This document shows positions 40,701 to 52,000 of a DNA stretch of 64,000 nucleotides, in pieces. The translations under genes were made by a program, and so were the position numbers. The stretch's first letter is position 1; each line of letters begins with the position of its first letter. The notes beneath the pieces are model-generated. The model made no database searches. It was given only the letters and a program-made list of their open reading frames with translations, and had not been told where the DNA came from. The stretch covers positions 35,537,199-35,601,198 of the forward strand of contig NC_051852.1 of NCBI RefSeq assembly GCF_905115235.1, in the 5' to 3' direction. The DNA comes from Hermetia illucens (lineage: Eukaryota; Arthropoda; Insecta; Diptera; Stratiomyidae).

Positions 40701-43700
40701 GAAGTCCCTAACGACTCTATTTTTTCCACTTTACTTGAAACAATACAACTTTATTTAGTTCAGAAGTCTAATATAAAATAATAATTTTCAGGTAATTTAT
40801 ACAAATTCCGACGGAGCGTACAATTTACATTTTCCTATTCGTCGCGGAGAATTCAATTTGCATTCAGATATCGGTGGATCTCTCACGGCAGTATTATCTG
40901 ACCTACAAGCTATTTGGGAATACGCTCTCGTTGAAAAAATGCGAGTGAATATCAAGTAAGTTTGCCATTGACCAACAAACAACACTCAGCTTATTAAAAT
41001 CCGTTTTTCTTCAAGGGAACTGAGTAAGTACAAAGCAGTTTTAGTTGTCCCCGACATTTACAATCGGAGTCACTTAAAGGAATTGACAAATTTGTTATTG
41101 ATCAAGATGGGTTTCGGCAGTTGCTTTTTAGTGCAGGTATGCATATTTTCTGTCTTTTTGTGAATAAGGATAATATTATGCTCCGTGAATTTTAAAATAA
41201 AGGATCACGTCGCTGCAACATTCGGCGCTGGACTGGGATACGCTTGTGTAGTTGATGTTGGTGATCAAAAAACTTCCGTATCTTGCGTGGAAGATGGCAT
41301 TTCACATCCTAACACAAGAGTCAAACTTGAATACGGTGGCGGAGATGTGACTCAGACTTTTTATTGGCTTTTGCAGAAATGTGCGTTTCCCTATAAAGAA
41401 AGTGACGATACCAAGCCGCAAGATGCAATCCTATTAAAACGACTCAAGGAAGAATACTGCCATGTTAATTTAGATATTTGCGGTTCACAAGAGAAAACCT
41501 TCACAGTTAGTCATCACGGAAAAACTGTACGAAAATACACGATTCAAGTGGGCGACGAGTGTATTGTTGCTCCACTGAGCCTTTTTCATACAGAACTACT
41601 GAGTACGACAGGTAAATCGAAAACGGCGAGAGTTCAGAAGCCTTGCGCTGCTCAACCGGATTCTGAGGATTGTTTTGATGCGGAATATATAAGGGAGACG
41701 GGGGTATAATATTTTAATTAATAATAAATCGATCAATGAATTCAAGATTCAATTTCCAGCGACGAAGTGCTCGCGAGCAATTGGAACAAATCCAAGGTGA
41801 TGGTAGTGTGATTGGAGCGAACGATAATCAAGATGAAGACATAGTTGTTGATAGCTTGGATGTAGAGAAGGATGTAAAGCCTAATGATAGAGAATTCATA
41901 CAACCGGGTGGTCAAATTCTTGGATTAGATCAAGCTGTTCTGCAAAGTATAGAGAGATGTCGTAAGTGGCGGTAAAAGTTGGGATATTATTAGGTATACT
42001 AAATATTTTTCTATGGTCTGCAGCAAATGAGGAACTGAAGAGGAAGATGTACGGTTGCATTCTTGTCGTGGGTGGAGGTATGAAGTTTACTGGAATTGGT
42101 AAATGGTTGCAGAATCGAGTTGCACTTCAAATTCCCTACTTGCATCGATCAGGTAAGTGAAAAATAATTTATTGTTATTAATTTAAGCCTTTTGAGCTAT
42201 TTGTTTTGGGGGCATTTATGGTTTATTTCGTAAATATAATGAACCACATACAATTTTGAAGTGTATGATTTTATCGCTCTTTTTTTATTAAAGAGTTTAC
42301 AAAATAATGTTAATCTTCAGGCCAGTTTTAGAATATTTTCTGGAATTTAAAAGTGCAATTATGTTCACTACAAGGGTTTTTTAAATAATTCGATTTTTTC
42401 AATTGAGATAATTTTCAACACCTTAGACATTATGATAACAAAAATGTAGTCCGTGAATATTTGCACACGTCTCCACTTATCTCATCGCATATCCATACTT
42501 AATATACTACCTGGATCCAAAAGTTTCTGACAATGGTACATGTTTTCAATTTATCTACAATTTTGAGAACAGAATTGAATTTGCGACGATATTGTATTAA
42601 ATGTTTAGTTATTTAGTGAGTTATGAAATTTTCTTCATAGCTGAATCCGACCCGACATTCCTTAAACATATTGCTGGAGGCGGATGTGAATGTTTCAGTA
42701 CGACACAAAATCCAGACTTCCAGTGAATGGCCTAAGCCCGCCATCCACTTAATATTCGAGAATCAACTTACCTTCTGTTAAGTGGACTACTCTTTTCTTG
42801 GGCGTGCGCCCAATACTTTCAAAAATTATGTATTTGGCTTTGACGGTTTCGATTAAATCAGACATGATTTTGCCAGTCCTCATGTATTTCTCGGAGAGAT
42901 GAGAGATACTACGACTGCGGACGCTGCGGCTGTGGATAAGATCCAATAGATTGCGGTGGGCGGGTCACTTAATCAGTATGGGTGAGGATGATCTGGACGA
43001 TCCGGGAAAGTTTATAGGGGCAAAATGGTAGAAAAAGAGACGTAGCAGATCCTACCTGAGATCATGTCGTAAGCCAGGACGCCAGACAGCTGTTCGGGAT
43101 ATCGAATTGGCGGAAAATCGGGATGTCCGGAGTTCCTTATTAATGATGATATAATCTTCACAATAAATACATGATTCTAGACCTAAAAACTGAAAAATTT
43201 GCAGTCTCCCAGGGAGACTTTCAAAAAACCCTCGCTCGAAAAAAAAATTGAATTTGAAGAAAATGGCGGAATTTTTAAGAAAAAATTCAAATTTTGAGTG
43301 AAACCTACCTGATTTCTCTTGGGGAAGGTCCCGCGACAGGCCGACCAAGAAAATGCATCCAATGTCGTTAGAAACAAGATGCTCGGATCGAGTAACAAGC
43401 CTTGGAAAAATGGTCTGGCGTCCACCTCAATCGACGCGGCAGGACGGGCCCCGGTTCTTTCGAGAAATGGGCAAGAGTCCTTAAGTAAGCTAGTCTGCAT
43501 GCTAAATGTAGGCACCCTAACTGGAAAAACCGAGGAACTCGCAAGAGCCCTTCAGAAAAGCGCGTTGGTATTCGCCCTCTGCAATAAACCCGATATAAAA
43601 ATCTGCAACGTGCCTGTTGAAGACTATATCATCATTGCCATTGGGGAAAGGGGTTTGGAGCGCGCAATGAGGGTGGAGAGCGTATAATCGATTTTGCGGA

Positions 43701-46700
43701 CACCCAGGAGCATGTACTTATGAATACATGGTTCATGGTATCTCATCTTTCTATGATATATTTTATAGTGATCTCGTGCGAAGAAAAAAGAAATGATCTC
43801 ACTTACGCAATTACCAATCATTACGAATGTGGAAGAATCGTGGAAACAAATTAAAGACACGATTCACAAAACGGCCTCTGCAACTCTCGGAGTTGTCAAG
43901 CCAGGTAAGCGGTACATTAACCGAGATACTTGACTTTGAAATGAAGGTCCGTGAAAAGAAACCACAAGTTTCCCGGCGGTAAAACGTTCGCCAATTAGCA
44001 AATTTATAAGAATGCCAATCGGGAACCAAAGAAAGCGATCTCTGTCACCCGAGCGGTCCATTAGAAAAATCTTTACGATAAACTGAACACTCGGGATGGC
44101 AAAAGAGATCTGTATCGACTTGCCAAAAGCCACGGAACGGTACTTTGCTGATAGATGGCGAGAACATTTCAAGCAAATTTTAACTGTAGAATTTGTTATC
44201 CTCCACTTCCATAATCATTGCCGACATTTGGAGCAGTTCCACCTGTCAGCGCAACTGGTGCTCAGAGGTGGGGTCCGAGGGGAGCCTGCATAGTGGTGGC
44301 ACCGGGAGACGCTGTATCACAATGGTTTGCCGATCAGATTCGAGTCTTCACGGGGACTCATTTGAAGTGGCAATAGGTCACGAAACCTTACCAGGGGTGT
44401 ACTGGTACCATGGGAACCGGAATAGCCGTTGAATTTATATACTTCAGGAGAATTCCTGTTGTATGTGTGTACAGCTCGGTTCATGGAGGTTGTTGGTTAC
44501 ATTCAAGCGAACAGAGACCTTCGGGCCTCGACATAGTGTTGCGTTTCAACACGAGCGCCGTACTTAGTTCGGTAGAGATTTGGGAAGGTCTTGTATCCAC
44601 CTGTATGAATGCTGAGCCATGCACTTGGTATAGACTGATACAGTTGTAGTGGGGCTCTGATTGTAGTCACAAAATCAATCTGTGTCTTAAGAAGACCGTG
44701 GGAGACAGGTGCCCACGCAAAACCATTGAGACGTAACTGTCAGCGCAACTCCCACGTATCCGACGAGGGCGATCAGACCCAAGTCTGCAAGGGATTAATC
44801 TGAAGTGGCTCTTGCGACGAAGCTTCACCGGAGGTTATCTGGTACCATGGGAACCAGGATAATCCTCTGAGAGCATTTGCTTTGGAAGAATTCTTGGAGG
44901 ATGTGTTCTCAGCTCGGGTATTTGCGGTTGGCTCCCTTTTGGGAGTTTCACGATGATTATGGTTATGTCTACATCGCGGGCAGAGCTCCTTGGAGCTCAA
45001 GTGTGGAGTTACGCTGTGCAACTCGGGTGCCACATTCCTTAGTTGCGGCAGAGGTGTTAGTTAGGCCTCGCATCCACTAGTATGAGTGCTGAGCAGGGGT
45101 GCGCATGGGTGTTCTCGGGGAATCCGATTATGGAACTGGCCTGACCCCTCGGAAACATGACGACGGAGCTATATGCTAATATATTGGCAACAGAAGAATG
45201 TCTGCCACAAAAATGGAGGAGTCGCACCATTCGAATCTGTTCCGACAGTCAGGCGGCATTATCAGCACCAAACAGCAACGACATATCAAGCCAGTTGGTG
45301 TGGAGTTGTCATCAGGTGCCGCTGAAACTTGGCCGACTGAACGAAAAATTCCAGATGTGGGTGCCAGGGCACTCAAACATCGCTGGTAATGAGGAGGCTG
45401 ACATACTGGCTCGCCACTGTCAAGTCTACTCTGAAGGGTGAAATTGCAAGCATTCACGTAGCCGAGTGGAGAAATTTGAACTCTTCTCGGCAGGCGAAAA
45501 TCCTTGTGAAAGGACCTGGGGTCTCTAGAACGGCATTTTTGTTCTCCCTTAAGAAGTGGGACATGAAAACCCTAGTAGCGCTTTTAACGGGACACTGCTC
45601 TTTAAATAACAATATGGAAAAGATTTGGGTGGTGGTTTCGGCTATGTGCAGCCAATGTGAGGAGGACGAGGAGACGGCCCTTCACTTTTTATGCAGCTGC
45701 CCGGCCTCCTCAGATCTCAGACGAAGACACCTTAGTAAAATTTTCTTCAATGAGGAATCTGCACACTCTCTGTCTTTAGAAAATGCCATCAGATTCGAAA
45801 AACCCTGCGAACGCCGTAGGCGTGAAACCACTGAATAGGCGATTTACGGGGATCGTACAATAGGCCTAACAATGGCCTGATTGCTCGAAGCTGCGCTCCC
45901 CCCAGTAAACTAAACTAACTAAAAGCAGAAAAGGCCTCACATGGCGGCGAAAAAAACGCTGTTTGATCAGGATAATGCGCCGATTTACAAGTCGATGTAA
46001 CGATGGAGAAATTACACGATTTACGATTTGAATTGCTTCCGCATCGCCCAAATTTACTAGATCTGGCCCCACCTGACTTCTACTTGTCCGCAGATCTCAA
46101 AAGGAAGCTTCAGGGACAGAGATTCGGCTCCGATGGTGAAGTTATAGCCGCAGCTGAAATCTATTTTCAGACTAAAGGCATAGTGTTTGATAAAAAAGGT
46201 TCGAAAGTTTAAAAAACCCTGAAGTGATTGTATCGCTATGAAAGGCAACTACATTGATAAATTAAGTCGACTTTTGCGTTTTTATTGGTCAGTCTCGGGA
46301 TTATGGCCCATGTGTTGTATTGTCAATCAGGTTATTTGGAGTGGGAGTTTCATGATGGTTGTGACTACGTTCTATTGCGCCTTACAGCTTGGGGGTTGTT
46401 GCCCTTAATTGCGGGAGAAGTATAAAATAAGCCTGGCCACTGGTATGAATGCTGAGCTATTCACGGTAGAACTCTAATTGGGGTTCCTAATTCAATCCGT
46501 GCCCGGAACGGACTATAGAATTTTGGCTACACTGCAGGTACTCACGTTAAACCATCGGGGCCTTAATGTTCGCAAAACAGATACCAACTAATCAATTTTT
46601 TATATCCTGGGAAATATATCAATCGTCCTAATTTAATTAGTTCTAATTTCAAACTTGCATTACAACAGAACAACTTGACATCGTGACTAGTCCGAAAGAT

Positions 46701-46841
46701 ATGGATCCAGCAATGACAGCATGGAAAGGAGCCGCTGTGATGTCCTGTCTGGAAAGTGCGCCTGAACTTTGGATTACATCGACTGAATGGGCGAAATTTG
46801 GTTTACGAATACTCCGAGAAAAAGCCCCGTTTATGTGGTAA
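34794..46841 (+). CDS. Arp8: Actin-related protein 8, INO80 complex subunit (9 exons)
   Basis: Nuclear actin-related protein that, with Arp4 and actin, forms the DNA- and nucleosome-sensing module of the INO80 chromatin remodeller. Exons: 34794-34820, 34885-35052, 35119-35325, 40792-40955, 41016-41136, 41203-41703, 41760-41961, 42024-42152, 46669-46841. Together they encode 563 aa, a little under human ARP8 (624). Family blocks seen in order: IIIIHPGSLNLRIGRASD, GRRRYATPPQQISAFNRR, FPIRRGEFNLHSDIGGSLTA, VVPDIYNRSHLKEL, VVDVGDQKTSVSCVEDG, YGGGDVTQTFYWLLQ, ILVVGGG, SPKDMDP, and the ending EKAPFMW. All phases close. The shortfall lies in the variable insert after residue 360 and at the N-terminus. 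Introns 3 (5.5 kb) and 8 (4.5 kb) carry transposons. AATAAA at 46875-46880 is a good poly-A signal. Confidence 0.95.
36180..36963 (-). mobile_element. LINE family F, RT middle part (split by Kolobok-like element)
   Basis: Minus strand: RTGWLRILLHRPNQYPR in one frame and DREQAGSGSSCIDQINILE in another, LFIDFVKAFDSVNRE, TYDGAKCHVLHRGKISES, ILSTILFPIL, LDYAEDIFCF (YADD region) and LDTNKTKIRHL. It continues, across the 2-kb DNA element, the LINE at 38985-39500. Several shifts. Inside Arp8 intron 3, antisense. Confidence 0.75.
36964..38980 (+). mobile_element. Kolobok-like DNA transposon, long copy
   Basis: A 2017-bp element with inverted ends GGGGGTCATCCCGTGTG and CACACGGGATGACCCCC. The right flank is TTAA (38981-38984); the left flank is TGAA, one change from TTAA. 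Both end regions match the 837-bp MITE at 3626-4462, and the middle adds a transposase relic. It is inserted in a LINE F copy within Arp8 intron 3. TTAA target, G-rich ends and the transposase type together indicate the Kolobok superfamily. The transposase is incomplete, so the element is not autonomous now. Confidence 0.82.
37656..38270 (+). pseudogene. Kolobok-like transposase, C-terminal part
   Basis: A 204-codon open frame; with upstream residues it begins HVEKRMGTRLRNAKKNHKG. Seen in order: KLTDKVINDLNRFLGLAVRR, GMKQEIWATCFH, CPAGEDSWCKWRKAEAKGEL, EVQTVIKPIYEGLSRDDLLN and RCLGAETQNNNESLNALMW. This is the pattern of the Mutator-like/Kolobok transposase domain found in many insect genomes (STDE.PQH, CP.G..SWC, KTQN.NES). 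The N-terminal third, with the first catalytic residues, is not recognisable. The C-terminal coding tail (VYADRRNEARNWRS) is also retained in the MITE copies. Confidence 0.75.
38985..39560 (-). mobile_element. LINE family F, linker and RT start
   Basis: A minus-strand frame at 39489-38938 reads LKKWKERFTRVLN, KHRNIRIRTVPPNRREIISA, ATGLDSLPAELF and PFPKDWKKEIIVK, the region before and at the start of the RT of an EN-RT LINE. The frame runs into the Kolobok-like element at 38980; the LINE continues at 36963. Inside Arp8 intron 3, antisense. Confidence 0.75.
39561..40791 (+). other. Rest of Arp8 intron 3, nothing recognised
   Basis: AT-rich intron sequence with no repeat or gene I can name. Confidence 0.4.
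42715..42865 (+). repeat. Dispersed repeat D, third copy
   Basis: Matches, on the plus strand, the minus-sense copy at 34290-34470: CCGCCATCCACTTAAT, GGACTACTCTTTT, AATTATGTATTTGGC and TTGACGGTTTCGATT in the same order. It lies in Arp8 intron 8 directly before a LINE A tail. Confidence 0.65.
42870..43140 (+). mobile_element. LINE A 3' tail
   Basis: Plus strand RWAGHLISMGEDDLDDPGK in a broken frame, KRDVADPT, DARQLFGISNWR and MSGVPY. The same order occurs in the LINE A tail at 3425-3748 (RMDEDDPACKVYMGNIYGRK, ARQFLGISNW). It ends in a short GAT run (43143-43151), the family's 3' mark. In Arp8 intron 8, same sense as the gene. Confidence 0.7.
43319..44200 (+). mobile_element. EN-RT LINE fragment, endonuclease start and linker
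   Basis: Plus strand: LVCMLNVGTLTGKTEELARA then LQKSALVFALC, the opening endonuclease block of EN-RT LINEs (usual NVGTLTGK...RRVDI). After a gap, LPTITNVEESWKQIKDTIHK and ASATLGVVKPGKRYINRD, then DRWREHFKQILTVEF, the linker before the RT. The RT itself is missing. Heavily frameshifted. In Arp8 intron 8, same sense. Confidence 0.65.
44230..45130 (+). repeat. Repeat R, two units in tandem
   Basis: Two related units of about 400 bp (44230-44715 and 44735-45130) share a GARGC-TCACC block followed by CTGGTACCATGGGAACC, then GTATGAATGCTGAGC or a close variant. Further plus-strand copies are at 46310-46580 and 50990-51370. No coding capacity. They sit next to R1/LOA-like LINE ends, so they may be the LINE 3' untranslated region or a SINE that borrowed it. 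Confidence 0.6.
45150..45900 (+). mobile_element. LINE fragment: RNase H and C-terminal zinc knuckle
   Basis: Plus strand frame 1: RTIRICSDSQAALSAPNSN and WVPGHSNIAGNEEADILAR, the RNase H motifs of I/R1/LOA-type LINEs. After one frameshift near 45420: ALLTGHCSLNNNM, then CSQCEEDEETALHFLCSCPA, the CX2C...H...C knuckle that ends ORF2. Good conservation suggests a fairly recent insertion. In Arp8 intron 8, same sense as the gene. Confidence 0.8.
45930..46270 (+). mobile_element. mariner 3' transposase fragment
   Basis: Across two frames the plus strand reads LFDQDNAPIYKSM, then MEKLHDLRFELLPHRPN, LAPPDFYLSADLKRKLQGQR and FGSDGEVIAAAEIYFQTKG. This is the second half of a mariner transposase (DNAP.H block, PDLAPSDF block, DLK..L). 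Nothing of the first half is present. In Arp8 intron 8. Confidence 0.8.
46310..46580 (+). repeat. Repeat R, third unit (partial)
   Basis: Contains GGGAGTTTCATGATGGTTGT, GGTATGAATGCTGAGC and AATTCAATCCGTG in the order of the units at 44230-45130. Partial, plus strand, in Arp8 intron 8 just after the mariner piece. Confidence 0.55.
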
Positions 46842-49800
46842 ATTATTGCTTTTTATATTCTGAATCGTGATAGAAATAAAAAATAAGAATAATAAAAAGT
46901 CAATGTGTTTTTTTTATTCATTTTTAAATATAAAAATGTATTTTATTTTAAATCATATCATTTTTTGCACATATTTTTCTTTTTATTTATATTTCTTACA
47001 AATTAAATGTGTTCTTCAACTTTTATCATCTTTTTATCCTTTATATTATTATGATCTTCACTTAAACTTAGTTTTATATACTCATATATATTTCAAGACA
47101 ATTTTTTTGTTGCTTTCAATTACATTTTTTTCTCTTACTTATCCTTGTCTAGATCTCCACTATCTCTTCCTTGACATCGTATCTTGATTTTGTTTATGCT
47201 TGCAGTACTTACTTATATTTCACTATGCTTAGGTTTTGAAAATAAAGTGTCGTAATATCGAAGTCTATCCGATAGTTTTGCTAATTACAAATATTTGCCT
47301 AGAATATTCTATTGTTCTTTTATTTCTATCTCCGCATTTTGATACGAAGTGAACATTAGAAGGAAATGTAAATGAAATTTTAGTAGTTAAAAGATAAAAT
47401 ATATTTTTAAATCTTGTATGGGTGAATGCGTAAATGTAGTTTATGCATGTATAGTTTTGAAATAATGATCTTGGAGCTATGTTAAGGGTTTTAACTGACA
47501 CCTAGACTGTGTGGATGAGCTTATGACGATGAACTATGAAGTGGATAGTCTGCCGTTAATACTAATCACAAAATAATTATTTTTTATATCCTTTTCAATT
47601 CATTCTATATATTTTTTTCTCTCCTTTTTAATATCATCTTCCCTTTTTCATTGTTTATATAAAAAGCTTACACTCTAGATTATACACGAGACCATTCCTG
47701 TACCTTAGACAGTTGGGGGATAATATTCGAGCTTCTTTTTACAAATATACGCTGTACCTCGTCCCTCATAGTTTACTTCGGGAGGAGCATTTGGAAGGTT
47801 GGCGGCTCTAACTCTTGCACGCTTTTAGACTTGAAAATACAAAGAACCACGTTTTGAACTTTTTGATACAACTTTACCGATTACACTAACATCCATTAAG
47901 ACTATAAGCAATTGGTTAATATTCCCCAGTGAACAGATACATTATGTGGGTGTAAGTATCTAAATTAGTTAATACCAAGTGAATTAGGACAATTCGAATC
48001 GAGCCTAGTGAAAAACGCGTTTCCTTAAATTGAATATACGCTGCTGCCGATTGGGCTTCAAATATTTGAATAATTTCATTTGTTTTGAACCAGCTCGTGA
48101 AGAATATGGAAGCAACGGGTAGAACTTTGGGCGTTGCTTCGAACTGGATCACAACAAACGGATTAGTACTAGCACATCATCGAAACAAACAATGCAATGA
48201 CATTGTTGGGCACCGTAAATGCTCGAATGCTCTCCTGAACCAATTGACACACTAAAATTGCTGATCGAAAGATTCACCCGGCGAAGCGATATAAATGTGA
48301 GTGGAAACCTCCGGTGGAATCTTAAATTTGGAATAGTAGATAAGATATATCGACACTTGCAATTGTTAGCAACGTAAAAGTAACAAAGAACCATTCGAGC
48401 TTTAAATTTGAATTCATGGACTCCAAACTGAGATGGGCATTGGCTTTTTGATCATTTAAGAGTTTCAATCCAAACATTTCTGTGCTGGATGCGAGTTTTA
48501 TTTGAAAGCATTATTTACATGCGAATGCCCCCCTTTTTCAAGAATCATCTAAGGATCCTATTGCGTCGCGCTCAAAAGCATTGTTACAACACAATGTTTT
48601 TTTAATTATTACAGCTAGCTTGTCTGCGTGTGTGCCATGAGCTCGCTAACCTAAAATTAAATATTATTTACATTGTACAATTACATTAATGCAATATTAG
48701 GCGTACATCTAAATAATTCATGAGCTACAACTCACAAAACTAAATTACAGAGGAAATGTGCAATATATAGTCCAATTATCTATATTCTAAGCGTTTGTTA
48801 GTATCTATATTTTCTAAATAATCGCCCTTGATCGATTTATAATTCACTTAATTCCGCTTTAGAGGGAGTTTGGGATACATGGGGGCAGAAGCTAACATTG
48901 CTAAGTTGAACTATTTACATATTTTTCATTCGGATAAATTGTGTCTATATAAAATATGGCAGTTAAACAGTTATAAATGACCTGTACAATGTTTCTCATT
49001 TGCTTGTATGATTTTGTATAAGAGAATTGCTGTTCCTACTTTGCTGATAATATGGAAAGGCTATCGAAAAGGGACCGTATTTACTCATTTTGGCCCAATG
49101 TGAAAAGAATTGCCTATCATTTGCTATAATCCTTTCGCACAATGGAATGTCATTAGTTAAATCAATGAACAGCTACTAACAGACATTGCTGTGCAATAGC
49201 GCTGTTAATTCAAACCAAGGGTTCTATCTCCACGTTATTGATGTAGATTGTGAGTCGAGTGGATTGTCACGCTACAAGAGAGCATTCAACAATGTAAATA
49301 TCAAAGCATCTAACTAAAATAGAATTCTCTTATGCATCGGCAAAGTTGTGGCTGTTAAGATGCTGAACCTGGTAAGGCGGGGCAAGATCTTGTACGCATA
49401 TCCTAATTAGGACGGACGCCCCTCGCAAGCCGCTGCAGCCACCTCACGAGGGCCCTTCGAATTCCTCGGGCGAGGCCCACACCATTATAGCCTCAGCGTC
49501 GGGGCACGGTCAAGAATGTCTCCTTGGCTCGGCTAAAGCCCTTCTTTCAGGAAGAAAGCGTAACCAGAAGGAGAGATGCGCGTCGCGTCCACTTTGATTT
49601 GCGGCAATTGAGTCTGGTTTTTCTCTGAAACCTTTTTTGATTTCAGCTGGGGGTGGGGTGTTGTGGCGGAGCGAGCAACTTGGGTGTCGAATGCACGCAA
49701 ATGCGAATCGTGTTGACTATGCCATCGAAAATTGTTAGTGCAGAAATAGGGTCAAGATAGAAGAGTATATTCACACTCCGCTTATCGTTTAAATATAAAA

Positions 49801-49939
49801 AAGTTTTGAATTAACAATTCTTGTCAACGCATCTAAAATAGTTTTTAAATTTTAATAAATTCACACTACAATGATTTAAATTCTTCAAAAGATTTTTTAA
49901 TAAATTAGTTATTTGAATGATTTGTAAAATAAATGGATG
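46842..49939. other. Arp8 3' flank and AT-rich DNA, possible unrecognised exons
   Basis: Mostly AT-rich with no transposon I can name. On the minus strand two short stretches look protein-like: 48120-47990 (FEATPKVLPVASIFFTSWFK, then EIIQIFEAQSAAAYIQFKET) and 47821-47705 (RVRAANLPNAPPEVNYEGRG, then KLEYYPPTV and a stop). They are discussed under findings. A GC-rich block at 49380-49640 stands out but has no recognisable content. Confidence 0.35.
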
Positions 49940-52000
49940 CTTCACCGATGTAAATCCAACCAAAACGAAACTGCTGCTATTACATGGACACTTCTCGCAG
50001 CTAAATGGGCAAAGAATGGCTCTTTTTTCCAATGCAGACGAATCCTAAGTTAAATTGAAGACTAATCACAGAACTGAGAGTTATGAAGGACTGTATAGGA
50101 GTCTCCGCCGAGGATGGTTTTCTGGATGTATTCCATCGTGGTTCTCCCTATCCTAATATATGGTTCTATTGTGGACATACAGCAAAACCATGGTTAATTG
50201 GATCCAAAGGATAGCATGTGCAGATGCTACTGGGCTCTGCATCGCTACCCAACAGGCGCCCTTAGTATACTCTTACATGTCGGGACCTTCATATTAAATA
50301 ATCTGTAGTTTATAGCGTTTTCAGATTCTATGAGTCAGGATGCTTGGCAGTGAAGTCTTATGACTGCAATAATGTTCTAGACGAAGTGCCACATGCAGTG
50401 GGACTTTCAACCAGGGTGGAGTGGAAGACAGGCAATTTGTTAGTGTTGCGACATGATATGTTGTTCCGGCGGATCAAAGATGGCCTATAAAGTCGGAGCG
50501 GATGTTCTCCGATATACATAGTGTAGTTGAGTCGTATAGTCTTCCAGGAAACGCCAGTATATTCCAGAGGTACTGGCAATCCTGGAGGCCTATCTTGACA
50601 AAATCATTCTGAACGATAGTCAAACCACCACCAAGGCTTTATACTCAGTGACGACATTTTCCGAGCAGTTCAAAGACGCCAACAGTCTGAGCAATACACT
50701 TAAAGTCACCCTCTTTTGGGTTCCCAGCTATGGGAACATAGACGACAATGAGTAGGCCGAGGAGCTAACCAGGCAGGGCTGGGCTTCTGATAGTCCCTTG
50801 GTACGAAGAGTGGAATTTATTAGCTCCATTTAACAGCCGCTGACGGCCAATCACCTGCGCTAACCCTTAACATACCAAGTTCCTCTTGTCAGAATTGGTG
50901 CTCTGGGGTAGACGGGACAGCAACTCTATCGACCGAATCAACAACAAGTGGCTAAGGAGTACCTCCACATTAGCTTGGTGGTCATGATGAAGTAGGTTAA
51001 TTCTCCAAGGCTCTTGAGGATCAGAACCGGATCTGCACGGCGACTCATTTGAAGTAGCTTTGGCCATGAAGCCTCACCAGAGGTAATCTGGCACCATGGG
51101 AACTTGACTAGCTCTTCAGAGTTCATATTGCTTATGGGGGGTTTTTGATTATATCCACATCACGAACATAACCCTTCAGAGCTCAAGCCTGGAATTGCGC
51201 TGTACAACTATACTCCTTAGTTCGGTAGAGGCTTTAGGTAGGTCTTACATCCACCAATTTGACTACACTCAGTATGAACTGGTATCGCTAGGCTTGTCAT
51301 AACGCGTTATTTTGGTCACCAAATCAATCCGCGTTTTAACATCGTAGAGTTAGGCCACGTTTGCGTTAGAGGGTTTTTAAAATTAAAATTTTTTAAAGAA
51401 CGAATTATAGCCATACTAATTTTGAACTAATATGCGACGCATATGAAAATCATGGTCTAATTGTTTGTTGTAGTTATGGCAGAAACACTTTTTGGGGTCT
51501 TCCGAGGACCCCGCTTGGTATGTCAAGGGCTAAGTCAAAGAGATTTGAGCTCTCCTACATCAAAATGCGATCACGATAACTTTCGAGCCAGACACGCATA
51601 AACGGGTACAAAATTGTGGTGGTTTGCAAGGAGCATTGGCTTATAGGGGGCGATGCCAGACTTGGCATATTTTATAGTTCATATTGTCGAAATGGCCGAG
51701 AATACGGAGAGGCACTTCCTTCCCGATTGCCAAGTTCTAGCTAGAGCCAGGCCTCGGACACCAGGCAAATTATTTTTTTTTTGGGATTTGAAAGACATCT
51801 GTGATTGTATGATGGAGGAGCTGCCATGCATCGTGAACGCTACGAAAATGTGGGCCGGATAGATTTTGATCCTCTTGCCCTTTTCACATCAGCCAAAATC
51901 GTTCATCATAGCACTAATTGGGCTCCTCAGAGCGACTACTTATATTCGCACATAGCGTAGCTTGAGAATGACCACTGTTGCGTTCAGCACATCATGTTCG
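49940..52000 (+). mobile_element. R1/LOA-like LINE, family B 3' half, degraded
   Basis: Plus strand: NPTKTKLLLLHG-like text at 49957-49980 and LNHRTESY around 50060 (equivalent of LNWRLNIELR), a YGSIV block near 50160, RNase H (WVPSYGNIDDNE at 50720-50755), a repeat R unit at 50990-51370, then near 51690-51860 HFLPDCQVLARARPRTPGK, FFFWDLKDICDCMMEELP, the C-terminal knuckle region. The 3' text CACTAATTGGGCTC at 51915 matches CGCTAATTGGGCTC at 21815, tying it to the LINE at 19.4-21.9 kb. Many stops and shifts. Confidence 0.7.
50990..51370 (+). repeat. Repeat R, fourth unit
   Basis: Shares GAAGCCTCACCAGAGGTAAT, CTGGCACCATGGGAAC, TCAGAGCTCAAG and CACCAAATCAATC with the units at 44230-45130. Same strand. 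It sits between the RNase H and C-terminal knuckle parts of a LINE relic, so it is either an insertion there or part of a rearranged LINE 3' region. Confidence 0.6.

Noticed and set aside
49380-49640. GC-rich block as a CpG island or LINE leader
   Set aside because: It stands out by composition only; no motif or frame lets me assign it.
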